DNA from: Phycisphaerales bacterium
GTDB taxonomy: Bacteria; Planctomycetota; Phycisphaerae; Phycisphaerales; UBA1924
Direction: 5' to 3'
NCBI GenBank assembly: GCA_020845755.1
Contig: JADLFE010000007.1
Location: forward strand, 246,140 to 310,139
Length of the DNA stretch: 64,000 bases
Position 1 is the first letter of the stretch. Each line of letters begins with the position of its first letter. Positions 47,869 to 56,213 of this stretch are shown here, piece by piece. The translations under genes were made by a program, and so were the position numbers. The notes beneath the pieces were generated by a model. The model saw nothing but the letters and a program-made list of their open reading frames with translations. It ran no database searches and was not told where the DNA came from.

Positions 47869-48486
47869 ATGGCCAAGAAGTCGACCAAGAAAGCCGCCAC
47901 CAAGAAATCAACCAAGGCCGCGCCCAAAGCGTCAGCCAAGAAGGCAATCAAGAAGGCCGCTCCCAAGAAGGCCGCCAAGCCCGCCGCCAAGAAGTCCTTC
48001 GACGCCATCGCCGCTCGCGATCACGTGCTGAAGACACTCGACTTCGCCTCCGGCATCAACAAGAAGCTCGTCGCCGATTGGCCCGAGGGCAAACTCGCCC
48101 ATCAGGACACGCCCTGCGACAACCACCCCCTCTGGACCATCGGACACCTCGGCGTCTCCAACCACTGGTTCGCCAGCATTTTCGACGGCCAGCCCGCCGT
48201 CGATGCCAATCTCGAAGCGACCTACGGCGGAAAGTCCAAGCCCTCCGCCAACGCCGCTGATTACCCCTCGCTCGCCGAGACCATCAAGCTCTACGACCAG
48301 GGCATGGCCCGCCTCAAGAAGGCGCTCACCTCGCCCAAGGACCCGCTCTCCAAGCCCAAGCAGATGGCCGACTGGGTCAGCGACACCATCCACGCAGCAC
48401 AGCTCGCCGTCTGGCACGAAGGCTGGCACGGCGGACAGCTCTCCACCCTCCGCCGCTCCCTCGGCCTCCCGGGCGTCATGTCGTAA
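47869..48486 (+). CDS. DinB-family protein with histone-H1-like N-terminal tail
   Basis: 205 residues from the ATG at 47869, with CCGGAGGA upstream. Residues 1-42 are almost entirely Lys, Ala, Thr, Ser and Pro in KKAAPKK-type repeats, like eukaryotic H1 tails or bacterial Hc1/AlgP proteins, and should bind DNA. Residues ~45-205 form a DinB four-helix bundle: HVLKTLDFASG, DNHPLWTIGHLGVSNHW and AVWHEGWHGGQLSTLRRSLG carry the His residues that bind a divalent metal. DinB proteins are metal-dependent enzymes or thiol transferases. The tail may take the enzyme to the nucleoid. Confidence 0.85.
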   Translation: MAKKSTKKAATKKSTKAAPKASAKKAIKKAAPKKAAKPAAKKSFDAIAARDHVLKTLDFASGINKKLVADWPEGKLAHQDTPCDNHPLWTIGHLGVSNHWFASIFDGQPAVDANLEATYGGKSKPSANAADYPSLAETIKLYDQGMARLKKALTSPKDPLSKPKQMADWVSDTIHAAQLAVWHEGWHGGQLSTLRRSLGLPGVMS

Positions 48487-49023
48487 TCAACCGCCGAGCC
48501 CCAACGTGCTACAGCCCGCTCTTGCCGCGCGCTGCCTCATGGCGACGCTCGCGGCGGTGACAGGCAACATATGGACTCAGAGACCTCGATGACGCATTTC
48601 TCCTCGCGTCCTCCTGTATCTCGTGATGCCAACCAGCCCGTGGCCTGCCATCCACGCGCCGTTCGGCCCCCGACCGGGTGGTCTGAAAATACTCGCTCAC
48701 AGCGCGCACGGGCCAGTCGCGCCGGTCTATCTCAATACGGAAGGGTCATTCGGAGAAGAGATGACCCTCCCATCGGTCGGGCTCCGGCGGCGAGTGCGTG
48801 AATCCTCGCGACCCTCCCCCTGGGGCCGTCCCGACCTTCGACCCACCCCGGGCGAAGACGCAGCGAGCGAAAGCTCGCGGAGATCGCTCGGTTCCGCGGG
48901 GCCGTATTCGCCCGCCACAGGGCCCCGCAATCTCGCATGTCGCCAACGCGACGTGCGAGGTTTCCCGATCGCGAGTCCGCCGGTGGTGTGGCGGGCTTGT
49001 GCGTACCAAGGTGGCTGGTTGCG
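48487..49023. other. 537-bp structured intergenic region
   Basis: No gene is supported; the open frames crossing it have no motif. Hairpins: AGGGTCAT/ATGACCCT (48742-48768), GCGAGC-GAAA-GCTCGC (48863-48878), GCGGGGCC/GGCCCCGC (48896-48928) and a 12-bp stem with CAAC loop (48932-48959). Confidence 0.5.
48863..48959. ncRNA. Candidate structured RNA or repeated hairpin element
   Basis: Three stems follow one another within 97 bp: a 6-bp stem closed by a GAAA tetraloop, an 8-bp GC stem, and a 12-bp stem with one wobble. An orphan intergenic position is compatible with a small RNA or a dispersed repeat. No transcription start or terminator could be defined. Confidence 0.25.
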
Positions 49024-49746
49024 TTACATCCCGCTGCCGGAGAGAGAAGCGCCGTCTGTGAAGAGGGCGCGCAGACGCGGTACGAGCAGTCGTGCCGCGT
49101 TTGCACGATGGCTGACCGTGTTCTTTTCGCTTGCGGACAGCTCCGCCCCCGTGCGCACAAACTCCGGCCCGGCCAGGAACAGCGGGTCATACCCGAATCC
49201 GTTGCTCCCACGCGGCACCACCAGCGACGGCACGTCCGTCTCGTGGGCCGGAAATCCGATCCGACCTTCAAACTCGCCACGCACACGCGCAAGGAGCCGC
49301 GCCTCGCCCGGCAAGTGTGGCTCGGCCAGCGCGATCACGCACACAAACCGCGCCCCGCGCCCCATGATCGGCACGCCCTGCAACTCGAACAGCACGCGGT
49401 TGTTGTTGGCCTGGTCGCGCACCTCACGCGTCAGCCCCGTCTCCTCGCCGTGCGTGCAATAGTGCGAACTGATCACGCCCGGACGCTTGTTGAGCGCGTC
49501 GATCTCCAGGCCCGAATCGTCCGCCAGGCACAGCCGCCCGGTCTGCGCCGCATACGACACAGCCTTGATCGACGCGTTCTGTTCAAACGTCGTGCCCGTC
49601 TCCTTGGGCTCGTGGAACTTCTCGTGCCCCGGCAGGTCCTTCAGGCCGATCACGCGCAACCAGTTCGCGTCGGGCAGCGATGCGAAAATCGCGCGGAGTT
49701 CCTCAACCTTGTGCGGATTGCCGGTCGCCAGGACGAGTTCAATCAT
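49024..49746 (-). CDS. rdgB: XTP/dITP diphosphatase (RdgB/HAM1 family)
   Basis: 240 residues from the ATG at 49746. It removes non-canonical purine nucleotides (dITP, XTP) from the nucleotide pool. The substrate motif VLATGNPHKVEEL is at the start, LCLADDSGLEIDAL carries the metal-binding Asp pair, and GSNGFGYDPLF is the second signature. It is longer than the usual ~200 residues because of a ~25-residue segment near VSSHYCTHGEE and extended loops. A TATTCT hexamer ends 5 nt before the ATG, and no Shine-Dalgarno is visible. The C-terminus runs into a 537-bp gap without genes. Confidence 0.93.
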   Translation of the reverse strand: MIELVLATGNPHKVEELRAIFASLPDANWLRVIGLKDLPGHEKFHEPKETGTTFEQNASIKAVSYAAQTGRLCLADDSGLEIDALNKRPGVISSHYCTHGEETGLTREVRDQANNNRVLFELQGVPIMGRGARFVCVIALAEPHLPGEARLLARVRGEFEGRIGFPAHETDVPSLVVPRGSNGFGYDPLFLAGPEFVRTGAELSASEKNTVSHRANAARLLVPRLRALFTDGASLSGSGM

Positions 49747-49751
49747 GACTG

Positions 49752-49757
49752 AGAATA
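49752..49757 (-). promoter_or_regulatory. -10-like hexamer of a probable leaderless rdgB promoter
   Basis: TATTCT on the minus strand, then 5 nt and the ATG. Confidence 0.4.
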
Positions 49758-49936
49758 GGTCGCACCACACGCGAATCGCCGGCAGTGTTCTCCGGCGAAG
49801 TGGTGAGGCTCGTAGGCATGGCCGAACATCACCGCGAACTATGACGACTAACCGGCCGGATTCGGACGGGCCTCGCTCTTCTTTGCCCTTCGTTACTCCG
49901 TACCCTCCGCGATCTCCGCGGTGAATCTCCTTCAGG

Positions 49937-50662
49937 TCACGTCCCGCGCTTGTTCCCGAAGATCTCGATGTGCAGCCGCGGGCAGTACCGCCATCCCCGC
50001 GCGATGCACAGCGCGACGATCTCCTGCTGCCGCTGGCGCGACGGCGTGTTCACTCCCTCGGGCATCAGCAGCACGCGATCGCGCTTCACGCTGCCGATCG
50101 CTTGGAGAACCCGCTCGATCTCACCCACGTCATCACGCACGCCGCCAGCACCGCCGACGACAAACTTCAACTGGTGCTCTGGATACTTCGCCACCAGCCC
50201 TTGCAGCGCATCGAGATCGATCCGGCGTGCTTCATGCAGGCGTCGCCAGTTCCCGCCCGGATCGCGCTGGTCGCCCTCGCTCGGCGTGGAGTTCGCCAAT
50301 TTCGGGCTGATGCTCATGAGATCGCAGGCGACAGCGCGATCGATCGTCCCCGCCGTCTCGATCGTGATGTGAAGGCCGCGCGATCGCAACCCCGCGGCCA
50401 ATCCCTCGATCGCGTCGAACATCATCGGCTCGCCGCCCGTCAGCACCGCGTGCGACACCCCGGACGCCGTCGCCTCGTTCAGCAGCGATTCAACCGAGCG
50501 CGTCGTGTGCTCCGGCTTCCAACTCGCATACGGCGTGTCGCACCATGCGCAGCGCAGATTGCACCCGCTCACGCGCACGAAGAACGACGGCGTGCCCGCG
50601 AGCATCCCCTCGCCCTGCACGCTCGTGAACGTCTCGCTGATGGGGAGCGACTCCGCACTCAT
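49937..50662 (-). CDS. queE: 7-carboxy-7-deazaguanine synthase QueE (radical SAM)
   Basis: 241 residues from the ATG at 50662 ([12 protein letters not shown]), inside an ATGA overlap with queC. The radical-SAM cluster motif is [13 protein letters not shown] (C-x3-C-x2-C), directly after [20 protein letters not shown], a pattern characteristic of Que[10 protein letters not shown] provides the GGE motif. QueE converts 6-carboxy-tetrahydropterin to 7-carboxy-7-deazaguanine in the biosynthesis of preQ0 and queuosine. queD and queF are not in this window. An Arg-rich extension upstream in the same frame is antisense-like and was not used. Confidence 0.95.
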   Translation of the reverse strand: MSAESLPISETFTSVQGEGMLAGTPSFFVRVSGCNLRCAWCDTPYASWKPEHTTRSVESLLNEATASGVSHAVLTGGEPMMFDAIEGLAAGLRSRGLHITIETAGTIDRAVACDLMSISPKLANSTPSEGDQRDPGGNWRRLHEARRIDLDALQGLVAKYPEHQLKFVVGGAGGVRDDVGEIERVLQAIGSVKRDRVLLMPEGVNTPSRQRQQEIVALCIARGWRYCPRLHIEIFGNKRGT

Positions 50663-51405
50663 GACCCGCCCCGCTCGTGCCGCCCCGCCTCCGCCGCATA
50701 CCGCGTCGGGTCGGGCACGTCTGCGTCGCCAAAGCCGCGCCGCCGGATCTGGCAACTGTCGCAGCGCCCGCACGCTCGCCCCGCCGAGTCCGGGTCATAG
50801 CAACTTGTCGTCAGTGAAAAATCCACGCCCAGCGACACCCCAAGGCGGATGATCTCGGGCTTCGACAGCATCATCAGCGGCGTGTGAATCGCAAATCCCC
50901 GCGCGTGCGCGTCGTGATCCTCGACACCCGCCTTGGTCGCAAGGTTCGCCGTTTGCCGGAACGACTCGATGAACTCCGGGCGGCAGTCTGGATAACCCGA
51001 GTAATCCACCGCGTTCACGCCGATGTAGAGATCGCGCGAGCCCAGCACCTCGGCATAGCCCAGCGCAATCGAGAGGAACGTCAGGTTCCGCGCCGGCACG
51101 TACGTGATCGGAATGCCGTGCGAAAGTTCGTCCGCGTCGCGGTCCTTGGGCACGTCGATCGCGGCCGTGAGGGCCGAGCCGCCCACCGCGCGCAGGTCGA
51201 TCGAGATCACGCGGTGCGTCGCGCCCATCGACGTCGCGACCCGGCGCGCCGCCTCGAGTTCAACGCGATGCCGCTGCCCGTAATCGATCGAGAGCGCGTG
51301 CAGCGCGCGAGCTCCGTCTCCGTGCGCACCCACATCCCGCCGCGCCACCGCCAGCGCCACCGCGCTGTCAAGCCCGCCCGAAACCAGGACGACCGCGCTC
51401 TTCAT
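50659..51405 (-). CDS. queC: 7-cyano-7-deazaguanine synthase QueC
   Basis: 248 residues from the ATG at 51405 ([14 protein letters not shown]), overlapping the trmB stop by 4 bp. The PP-loop [10 protein letters not shown] binds [19 protein letters not shown] and [17 protein letters not shown] are QueC hallmarks. The C-terminal zinc site uses Cys residues in TTSCYD and [14 protein letters not shown]. QueC converts 7-carboxy-7-deazaguanine to preQ0 using ATP and ammonia. The stop codon overlaps the queE start, so QueC and QueE are likely made together, and both with TrmB, another tRNA-modifying enzyme. Confidence 0.96.
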   Translation of the reverse strand: MKSAVVLVSGGLDSAVALAVARRDVGAHGDGARALHALSIDYGQRHRVELEAARRVATSMGATHRVISIDLRAVGGSALTAAIDVPKDRDADELSHGIPITYVPARNLTFLSIALGYAEVLGSRDLYIGVNAVDYSGYPDCRPEFIESFRQTANLATKAGVEDHDAHARGFAIHTPLMMLSKPEIIRLGVSLGVDFSLTTSCYDPDSAGRACGRCDSCQIRRRGFGDADVPDPTRYAAEAGRHERGGS

Positions 51406-52136
51406 GCCCGCTTCACCAGCGTCACCGAGTGCGGCCGCTTCTCCTCGCCGCACATCTTCCGCTCATAGTTCGTGCCCACCAGCGACCCCTCGGTCACCCA
51501 CGCCGCCGGCGTGAACGCCCGACGCTCGAACGGCGCGCCCGCGCGTCCCACCAGCGCTTCGCCGTTCTTGGCGTCGGTCCAGCGTGAAAAGTACGTCTCC
51601 ATCCACGACCAGTACTCGTCGTGATCCGTCACGATCCGCAGTTCGCCGCCCGGCACCAGCACGCGCCAGGCCTCGCCCAGAAAGCGATCCTGCACCACGC
51701 GCCGCTTGTGGTGCCGCGTCTTCGGCCAGGGATCGCTGAAATACAGATGGATCACGCCCGCGATCGCCCCCGGCACGCGCCAGCGCAGAAACTCCACCGC
51801 GTCGGCGTGCAGCACGCGGACATTCGACCGCACCGCGCGCCGGATGCGATCCGCCGTGTACGCAAAGAACTCGCCGGCCCACTCGATCGCCAGGAGGTTC
51901 ACCTCGGGGTACGCGCGCGATTGCTCGAGCGCGAACGACCCCTTGCCGCATCCGACCTCGATCTCGAAAGGCCGCTCCGCCCGCGGAAACCACGCGCGCG
52001 GGTCGACGCGCAGCCGCTCGCGCGCCTCCAGGGAGCCGAACGCATCATCGGGCAAGGGCGGGAGCTCCTGCTCGGAGACCCCGACAACTCCCGGCGCCAC
52101 GTCCAGCGGGCGATCATGTCCAAGGTTGAATGACAC
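51402..52136 (-). CDS. trmB: tRNA (guanine46-N7)-methyltransferase TrmB
   Basis: 244 residues from the GTG at 52136 ([10 protein letters not shown]); no ATG lies at a suitable place and the frame upstream is not family-like. The SAM-binding motif is [31 protein letters not shown] is the diagnostic TrmB block (DPWPKxRHxKRR), followed by [18 protein letters not shown]. It methylates N7 of G46 in tRNA. TACGAT ends 5 nt before the GTG. The gene heads the overlapping operon trmB-queC-queE. Confidence 0.95.
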   Translation of the reverse strand: MSFNLGHDRPLDVAPGVVGVSEQELPPLPDDAFGSLEARERLRVDPRAWFPRAERPFEIEVGCGKGSFALEQSRAYPEVNLLAIEWAGEFFAYTADRIRRAVRSNVRVLHADAVEFLRWRVPGAIAGVIHLYFSDPWPKTRHHKRRVVQDRFLGEAWRVLVPGGELRIVTDHDEYWSWMETYFSRWTDAKNGEALVGRAGAPFERRAFTPAAWVTEGSLVGTNYERKMCGEEKRPHSVTLVKRA

Positions 52137-52141
52137 GGGGG

Positions 52142-52147
52142 ATCGTA
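52142..52147 (-). promoter_or_regulatory. -10-like hexamer of a probable leaderless trmB promoter
   Basis: TACGAT on the minus strand, then 5 nt and the GTG of trmB. Confidence 0.35.
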
Positions 52148-52335
52148 GGAAAGCCAGCGTTCGCCGGCTGTTTCTTGGTGCGATCGCACTCCAGAGCGAG
52201 CGATTGCCTTGCGTGGCGTAGCCAAGCCGCCTCGGCGTGGCCACGATGATCCGCCAGTTGCCATCACTCGAACCTATTGCGCAGCATGCTCTCGACCGCG
52301 TTCCTGATCGTCAAAGCGATCTCCATCTGTTAGTT

Positions 52336-53751
52336 CTACAGTTCCTTCAAGAATGCACCGACGACGGTTTTCCAGCCCGCTTCGCTGGCGATCTGCCGCC
52401 ATGACTTCATCTGGCGTTGGGCCTTGGTGATCGCTTCGCTCTTTTGCTCGGCCAGCGTAATAGGATCGTCGCTGTTCGGCGCTTGAGTGGCGATTCGATC
52501 GAGACGCTCGTTCTGCTTCTCAAGTTCTGCGACGAGCGAGATCTGAATTTTCTTCTCAAACGCCTCGTTGCTCATCGTGCGCGGGATGGAATTCCCCGGC
52601 TTGTGCACCGGTTGTTGCGAGCATTCGTCACTTACCTTGCAGTTTTCGGGAAAGCTATGGATGATAGCATTGATGAGACGAGTATCATCCATCGGATCCC
52701 GTGGGCTGGGTGTGATCGTAATCTTGCGGCTCCCGACCGATGCCCCCTGTCGCACGTCCACACCATGGGTCTCGTCAATCGCCGGCACGAGGCGAAGGCC
52801 GTGGCCTCCCACAGCGCGATGCATATCGTTCGCGGTGCTCATGAACTCGTCAATCTTGGCGATTGCTTCCTCATCGTCAACGCCGTTAGGGACCTCAAAC
52901 GTGACCGCGAGACCGCCGATACGGTCTGACCAGACCTTTCCCATCGACCAAACGTCCGGCGCTCCGACTGCCGACATCGCGCCGCAGAGGTCGGGGTCGA
53001 CCGGAGTCTCGTCTTTCCATTCTCCATGCCGCGAAAGCGAACAAAGCAGGTCGTAGTCGGCCCAAATCTCGTTGATAGCGCCGGCGGCAGCGTTCTCGGC
53101 ATCAGCGTAGGCCTTGGCTACGGCGGCGTAGGCGTAGGCGTCGTAGCCGAAGGCGTCGTTTTCGGCGTCGGCCGCGGCTCCGGCGCAGGCGGCATTGGCG
53201 CCGGCTCTGACGGCGTGGGCGGCGGCTCTGGCGGCGTGGGCGGTCGCGACAGTGACGTTGGCGAAGGTGCCATCGGCTGCTTCGTTGTCGGCTGTGTCGT
53301 CATCGAAGATAGCGCCGGGTGTGCCGCCTGTGTGGGTGGCGGCTCTGGCGGCGTGGGCGGCGGAGGACGCGGCGTAGGCCCCCGCTACGGCGGCGTTGGC
53401 GGAGGCGATGGAGGCGGCGCCGCCATCGACATAGGCGTCGCCGTCGAAGTCGGCGGCGTCGTCAGCGGCGTTGCAGGCATCAAGAGCTCTGTCGCAGGCT
53501 TCATTCGCCGATGGAACAGTACTACCTAAGCGGGACGCTTCTTCAGCGAGTGTAATCGCTCTGTCAGCCGCATCCAAGTGCTCCTGAAGGTTTTGCCAGG
53601 ACTTAAACCTAAAGAGCTCCTGCACACGTCGTGCACACCGGCTGGCAAACGCCACCCTTGCCCATCTCGGCAATTCAGCGATTGCCTTTCTGCTCGGCGG
53701 CTCCTTCCGATCCCACTCCGCCTTGTCCGCCTGTACCGACTTCTGGCCCAT
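52336..53751 (-). CDS. Unknown protein with N-terminal helical domain and long Ala-rich segment
   Basis: 471 residues, with GGGGGTGG upstream of the ATG at 53751. Residues ~20-75 are a helical domain (LPRWARVAFASRCARRVQEL, then LDAADRAITLAEEASR). Residues ~75-225 are Ala-rich with AHAARAA-type repeats and many Asp/Tyr. Residues ~228-260 hold INEIWADYDLLCSL and TPVDPDLCGAMS. Residues ~270-330 make a domain with VPNGVDDEEAIAKIDEF and MHRAVGGHGLRLVPA. The C-terminus is a coiled coil. The C-terminal half has a more relaxed codon choice and lower GC than the neighbours. I recall similar architecture in other planctomycete hypothetical proteins but no function; acquisition by transfer is possible. 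Confidence 0.7.
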   Translation of the reverse strand: MGQKSVQADKAEWDRKEPPSRKAIAELPRWARVAFASRCARRVQELFRFKSWQNLQEHLDAADRAITLAEEASRLGSTVPSANEACDRALDACNAADDAADFDGDAYVDGGAASIASANAAVAGAYAASSAAHAARAATHTGGTPGAIFDDDTADNEAADGTFANVTVATAHAARAAAHAVRAGANAACAGAAADAENDAFGYDAYAYAAVAKAYADAENAAAGAINEIWADYDLLCSLSRHGEWKDETPVDPDLCGAMSAVGAPDVWSMGKVWSDRIGGLAVTFEVPNGVDDEEAIAKIDEFMSTANDMHRAVGGHGLRLVPAIDETHGVDVRQGASVGSRKITITPSPRDPMDDTRLINAIIHSFPENCKVSDECSQQPVHKPGNSIPRTMSNEAFEKKIQISLVAELEKQNERLDRIATQAPNSDDPITLAEQKSEAITKAQRQMKSWRQIASEAGWKTVVGAFLKEL

Positions 53752-53963
53752 GCACCACCCCCTGCGTCAAGAATGACGCTTCATCATCTCATACCGAAAG
53801 CCTTGTGCAAGTGTTCCTTGCTTCCCCAGCCGCGATCAAGAAATCGGCCTTCGTTTGGTTGCGACGACACCCCAGCGCTGTTCAATCACCGCTGCCTCGC
53901 TGCCTCGCTGCCTCGCCTCTTCATGTGCGATTTGGCCATGTGCTATCTGGCCAAGTGGCTTCG
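53752..53963 (+). repeat. Intergenic gap with a triple octamer
   Basis: GCTGCCTC is repeated three times at 53891-53914. It is followed by degenerate copies containing TTTGGCCA and CTGGCCAA up to about 53958. The hairpin GCGTCA-AGAA-TGACGC is at 53764-53779. No gene is seen. Confidence 0.6.
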
Positions 53964-54662
53964 CTACGCCCTGACCTCGCTCCGCGTCATCCGCCGCACC
54001 GTCGTGTCGCCGGTGTGGACCAGCACCTCATCGGCCTCGGTGAGGAACAGGCCGTGATCGATCACGCCCGGGATGTGGTCGAGCGAGTCGGCCAATTCCT
54101 CGGGATCACGGTCGCCGACCATCACGTCAAGCACCAGCTGCGCGCCGTCGGAGATGAACAGGCTCCCGTCCATCGTGCGCCGCACCACGCCGTTCAGCCC
54201 CATGTCGCGCAGGTCGGCGCGGATCGACGCCAGGGCCCAGGGCATGACGGCGATGGGGAGCGCCGCGCGCTGCCCGAGCTTCTCGACGAGTTTGTTCTCG
54301 TCGATGATGTAGACGCGCTTCTGCGACGCGCGGGCCACCAGACGCTCGCGAACGAACGCGCCGTGCTGCCCCTTGATCATGCGCATCTGCCCGTCGACCT
54401 CGTCGGCGCCGTCGAACGAATAGTCGACGCGCTCGATCAGCGTGAAGTCGATCAGGTTCAGGCGATGGGCTCGCGCGAGCGTGTCGGTGACGTGGCTGGT
54501 GGCGACACAACTGATCTCGAGGCGCTCGTCACGCACGCGATCGGCCAGCGCCAGAATCGCACGCGACGCCGTCTTGCCGGTGCCCAGGCCAACGACCATC
54601 CCGGACTGGATCGGGGCGACGGCCTCCCGAGCGAGCGCGTCGTTCAGTCTTGGCTCATTCAA
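53964..54662 (-). CDS. rpiA: Ribose-5-phosphate isomerase A
   Basis: 232 residues from the TTG at 54662, chosen because AGGGG lies at good spacing and upstream residues overlap the dehydrogenase gene. It interconverts ribose-5-phosphate and ribulose-5-phosphate in the pentose-phosphate pathway. Conserved blocks are MVVGLGTGKTASRAI, DYSFDGADEVDGQMRMIKGQHGA with the catalytic Asp and Glu/Lys, and GLFLTEADEVLVHTG near the end. The start codon region overlaps the stop codon of the aldehyde dehydrogenase gene, so the two are translationally linked. Confidence 0.93.
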   Translation of the reverse strand: MNEPRLNDALAREAVAPIQSGMVVGLGTGKTASRAILALADRVRDERLEISCVATSHVTDTLARAHRLNLIDFTLIERVDYSFDGADEVDGQMRMIKGQHGAFVRERLVARASQKRVYIIDENKLVEKLGQRAALPIAVMPWALASIRADLRDMGLNGVVRRTMDGSLFISDGAQLVLDVMVGDRDPEELADSLDHIPGVIDHGLFLTEADEVLVHTGDTTVRRMTRSEVRA

Positions 54663-56175
54663 AGCGAATCCCCTGTGCAAGCGATAACTCCCTACCCCCA
54701 TTGATCGTAGCCGTCTGGCGACGCATGTACGCCTTCCACGAATCCGAGCCTGACTCGCGCCCGCCACCGGTTTCCTTTTCGCCGCCGAACGCGCCACCGA
54801 TCTCCGCCCCGCTGGTCGCCAGGTTGACATAGGCCAGGCCGCAGTCGGTGCCGGCCGGCCCGATGAATCGCTCCATCGAACGGACGTCGTTGGTGAGGAT
54901 GGCCGACGACAGGCCCTGCTCGACGCGGTTGTTCATGGCGATGGCGTCGTCGAGGTCCTTGTAGGTGAAGACATACAGGATCGGCGCGAAGGTCTCGTCG
55001 TCGGAGATCGCCAGGCGGTTGCTCGCGGGGGCCCGGATGATCGTGGGCTCGACGAAGTGGCCCGCAAGGCCCGCGGGCTTGGCGACCTTTCCGCCGCACA
55101 CCAGCGTGCCGCCCTGCTTGACCGCCTCGGCGACGGCGTGGTTGTATCCCTCGACGGCGCGGGCGTTGATGAGCGGGCCGACGAGCGTGCCCTCGGCGAG
55201 AGGGTCGCCGATCTTGATGGTCTTGTACGCCGAGGCAAGCCGCGCGACGAACGCATCGGCGATCGACTCGTGAACGATCATGCGGCGCGTGGTGGTGCAG
55301 CGCTGCCCGGCGGTCCCGACCGCCGAGAAGGTGATCGCGCGGAGGGCCAAATCCAGATCGGCGCTGGGCTCGACAATGACGGCGTTGTTGCCGCCGAGTT
55401 CAAGAAGCGTGCGCCCGATCCGCTGCGCGACCGCGGCGCCCACGGCCTTCCCCATGCGGCACGAGCCCGTCGCCGAGATGAGCGGCACGCGCTTGTCGCC
55501 GACGAGCCGATGGCCGACCACGTCATCCGTGCCGATCACCAGGCGGAAGACGCCGGGATGCCCCATCGATTCGGCCACCTGGGACGCGATCGAGTTCGTC
55601 GCGATCGCGGTGAGCGTCGCCATGAGGCTGGGCTTCCAGAGGATGGTGTCGCCGCAGACGGCCGCGACCATCGCGTTCCACGCCCACACGGCGTTGGGGA
55701 AGTTGAAGGCGGTGATGACGCCGACCGGCCCGAGCGGGTGCCAGGTTTCCTGGATGCGGTGCCGACGACGCTCGCTGGGCATCGTCATGCCGTAGAGCTG
55801 GCGCGAGAGGCCGACGGCAAAGTCGGCGATGTCGATGGATTCCTGCACTTCACCGATGCCCTCGGCGAGGATCTTGCCGACCTCGAGCGACACCAGCGCG
55901 CCCAGCGCCTCGCGCTTGGCGCGGAGGGCGTCGCCGATCGCGCGCACGACCTGACCGCGCACGGGCGCGGGGACTTCACGCCATGCTTTGAATGACTCGA
56001 CCGCGCCGGCGGCCTCCTTTTCATAAGCCGCGGCGTCGTCGAGCTTGACCCACGCGAGCGGCTCGCCGGTGGCGGGGTTTTCGGTCATGGAATATCCGGC
56101 GCCGGGATCGCGGCCGAGCGCGACGCGCGGGTGCTTGTCCAGGCCGAGGGACTCGAGGATGTGCTTGACGTTCAT
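54655..56175 (-). CDS. ALDH7-type aldehyde dehydrogenase (aminoadipate-semialdehyde dehydrogenase-like)
   Basis: 506 residues from the ATG at 56175, with AAGGAG upstream. The NAD-dependent ALDH fold shows GPVGVITAFNFPNAVWAWN, ELGGNNAVIVEPSADL (catalytic Glu region) and GTAGQRCTTTRRM with the nucleophile Cys. The FNFPNAVW and GTAGQRCTTTRR blocks are those of the ALDH7/antiquitin branch, which oxidises alpha-aminoadipate semialdehyde in lysine catabolism, and also betaine or other semialdehydes. It is followed by rpiA with overlap. The saccharopine-dehydrogenase-family gene at 19826 could supply its substrate. Confidence 0.85.
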   Translation of the reverse strand: MNVKHILESLGLDKHPRVALGRDPGAGYSMTENPATGEPLAWVKLDDAAAYEKEAAGAVESFKAWREVPAPVRGQVVRAIGDALRAKREALGALVSLEVGKILAEGIGEVQESIDIADFAVGLSRQLYGMTMPSERRRHRIQETWHPLGPVGVITAFNFPNAVWAWNAMVAAVCGDTILWKPSLMATLTAIATNSIASQVAESMGHPGVFRLVIGTDDVVGHRLVGDKRVPLISATGSCRMGKAVGAAVAQRIGRTLLELGGNNAVIVEPSADLDLALRAITFSAVGTAGQRCTTTRRMIVHESIADAFVARLASAYKTIKIGDPLAEGTLVGPLINARAVEGYNHAVAEAVKQGGTLVCGGKVAKPAGLAGHFVEPTIIRAPASNRLAISDDETFAPILYVFTYKDLDDAIAMNNRVEQGLSSAILTNDVRSMERFIGPAGTDCGLAYVNLATSGAEIGGAFGGEKETGGGRESGSDSWKAYMRRQTATINGGRELSLAQGIRFE

Positions 56176-56213
56176 TGAAACTCCTTGGGCCTGTGCGATT
56201 CGTGACTCTCTGA

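Noticed and set aside
48623..49462. Plus-strand open frame of 279 codons in the 48.5-49.5 kb gap
   Set aside because: Its second half is antisense to rdgB and the first half is made of hairpin sequence; composition is Ser/Arg/Pro-rich with no motif.
53026..53529. Gly/Val-rich plus-strand frame that looks like a glycine-repeat surface protein
   Set aside because: It is the antisense of the Ala-rich segment of the minus-strand gene; GCC/GCG codons read as GGC/CGC. The minus-strand frame is longer and has a Shine-Dalgarno.
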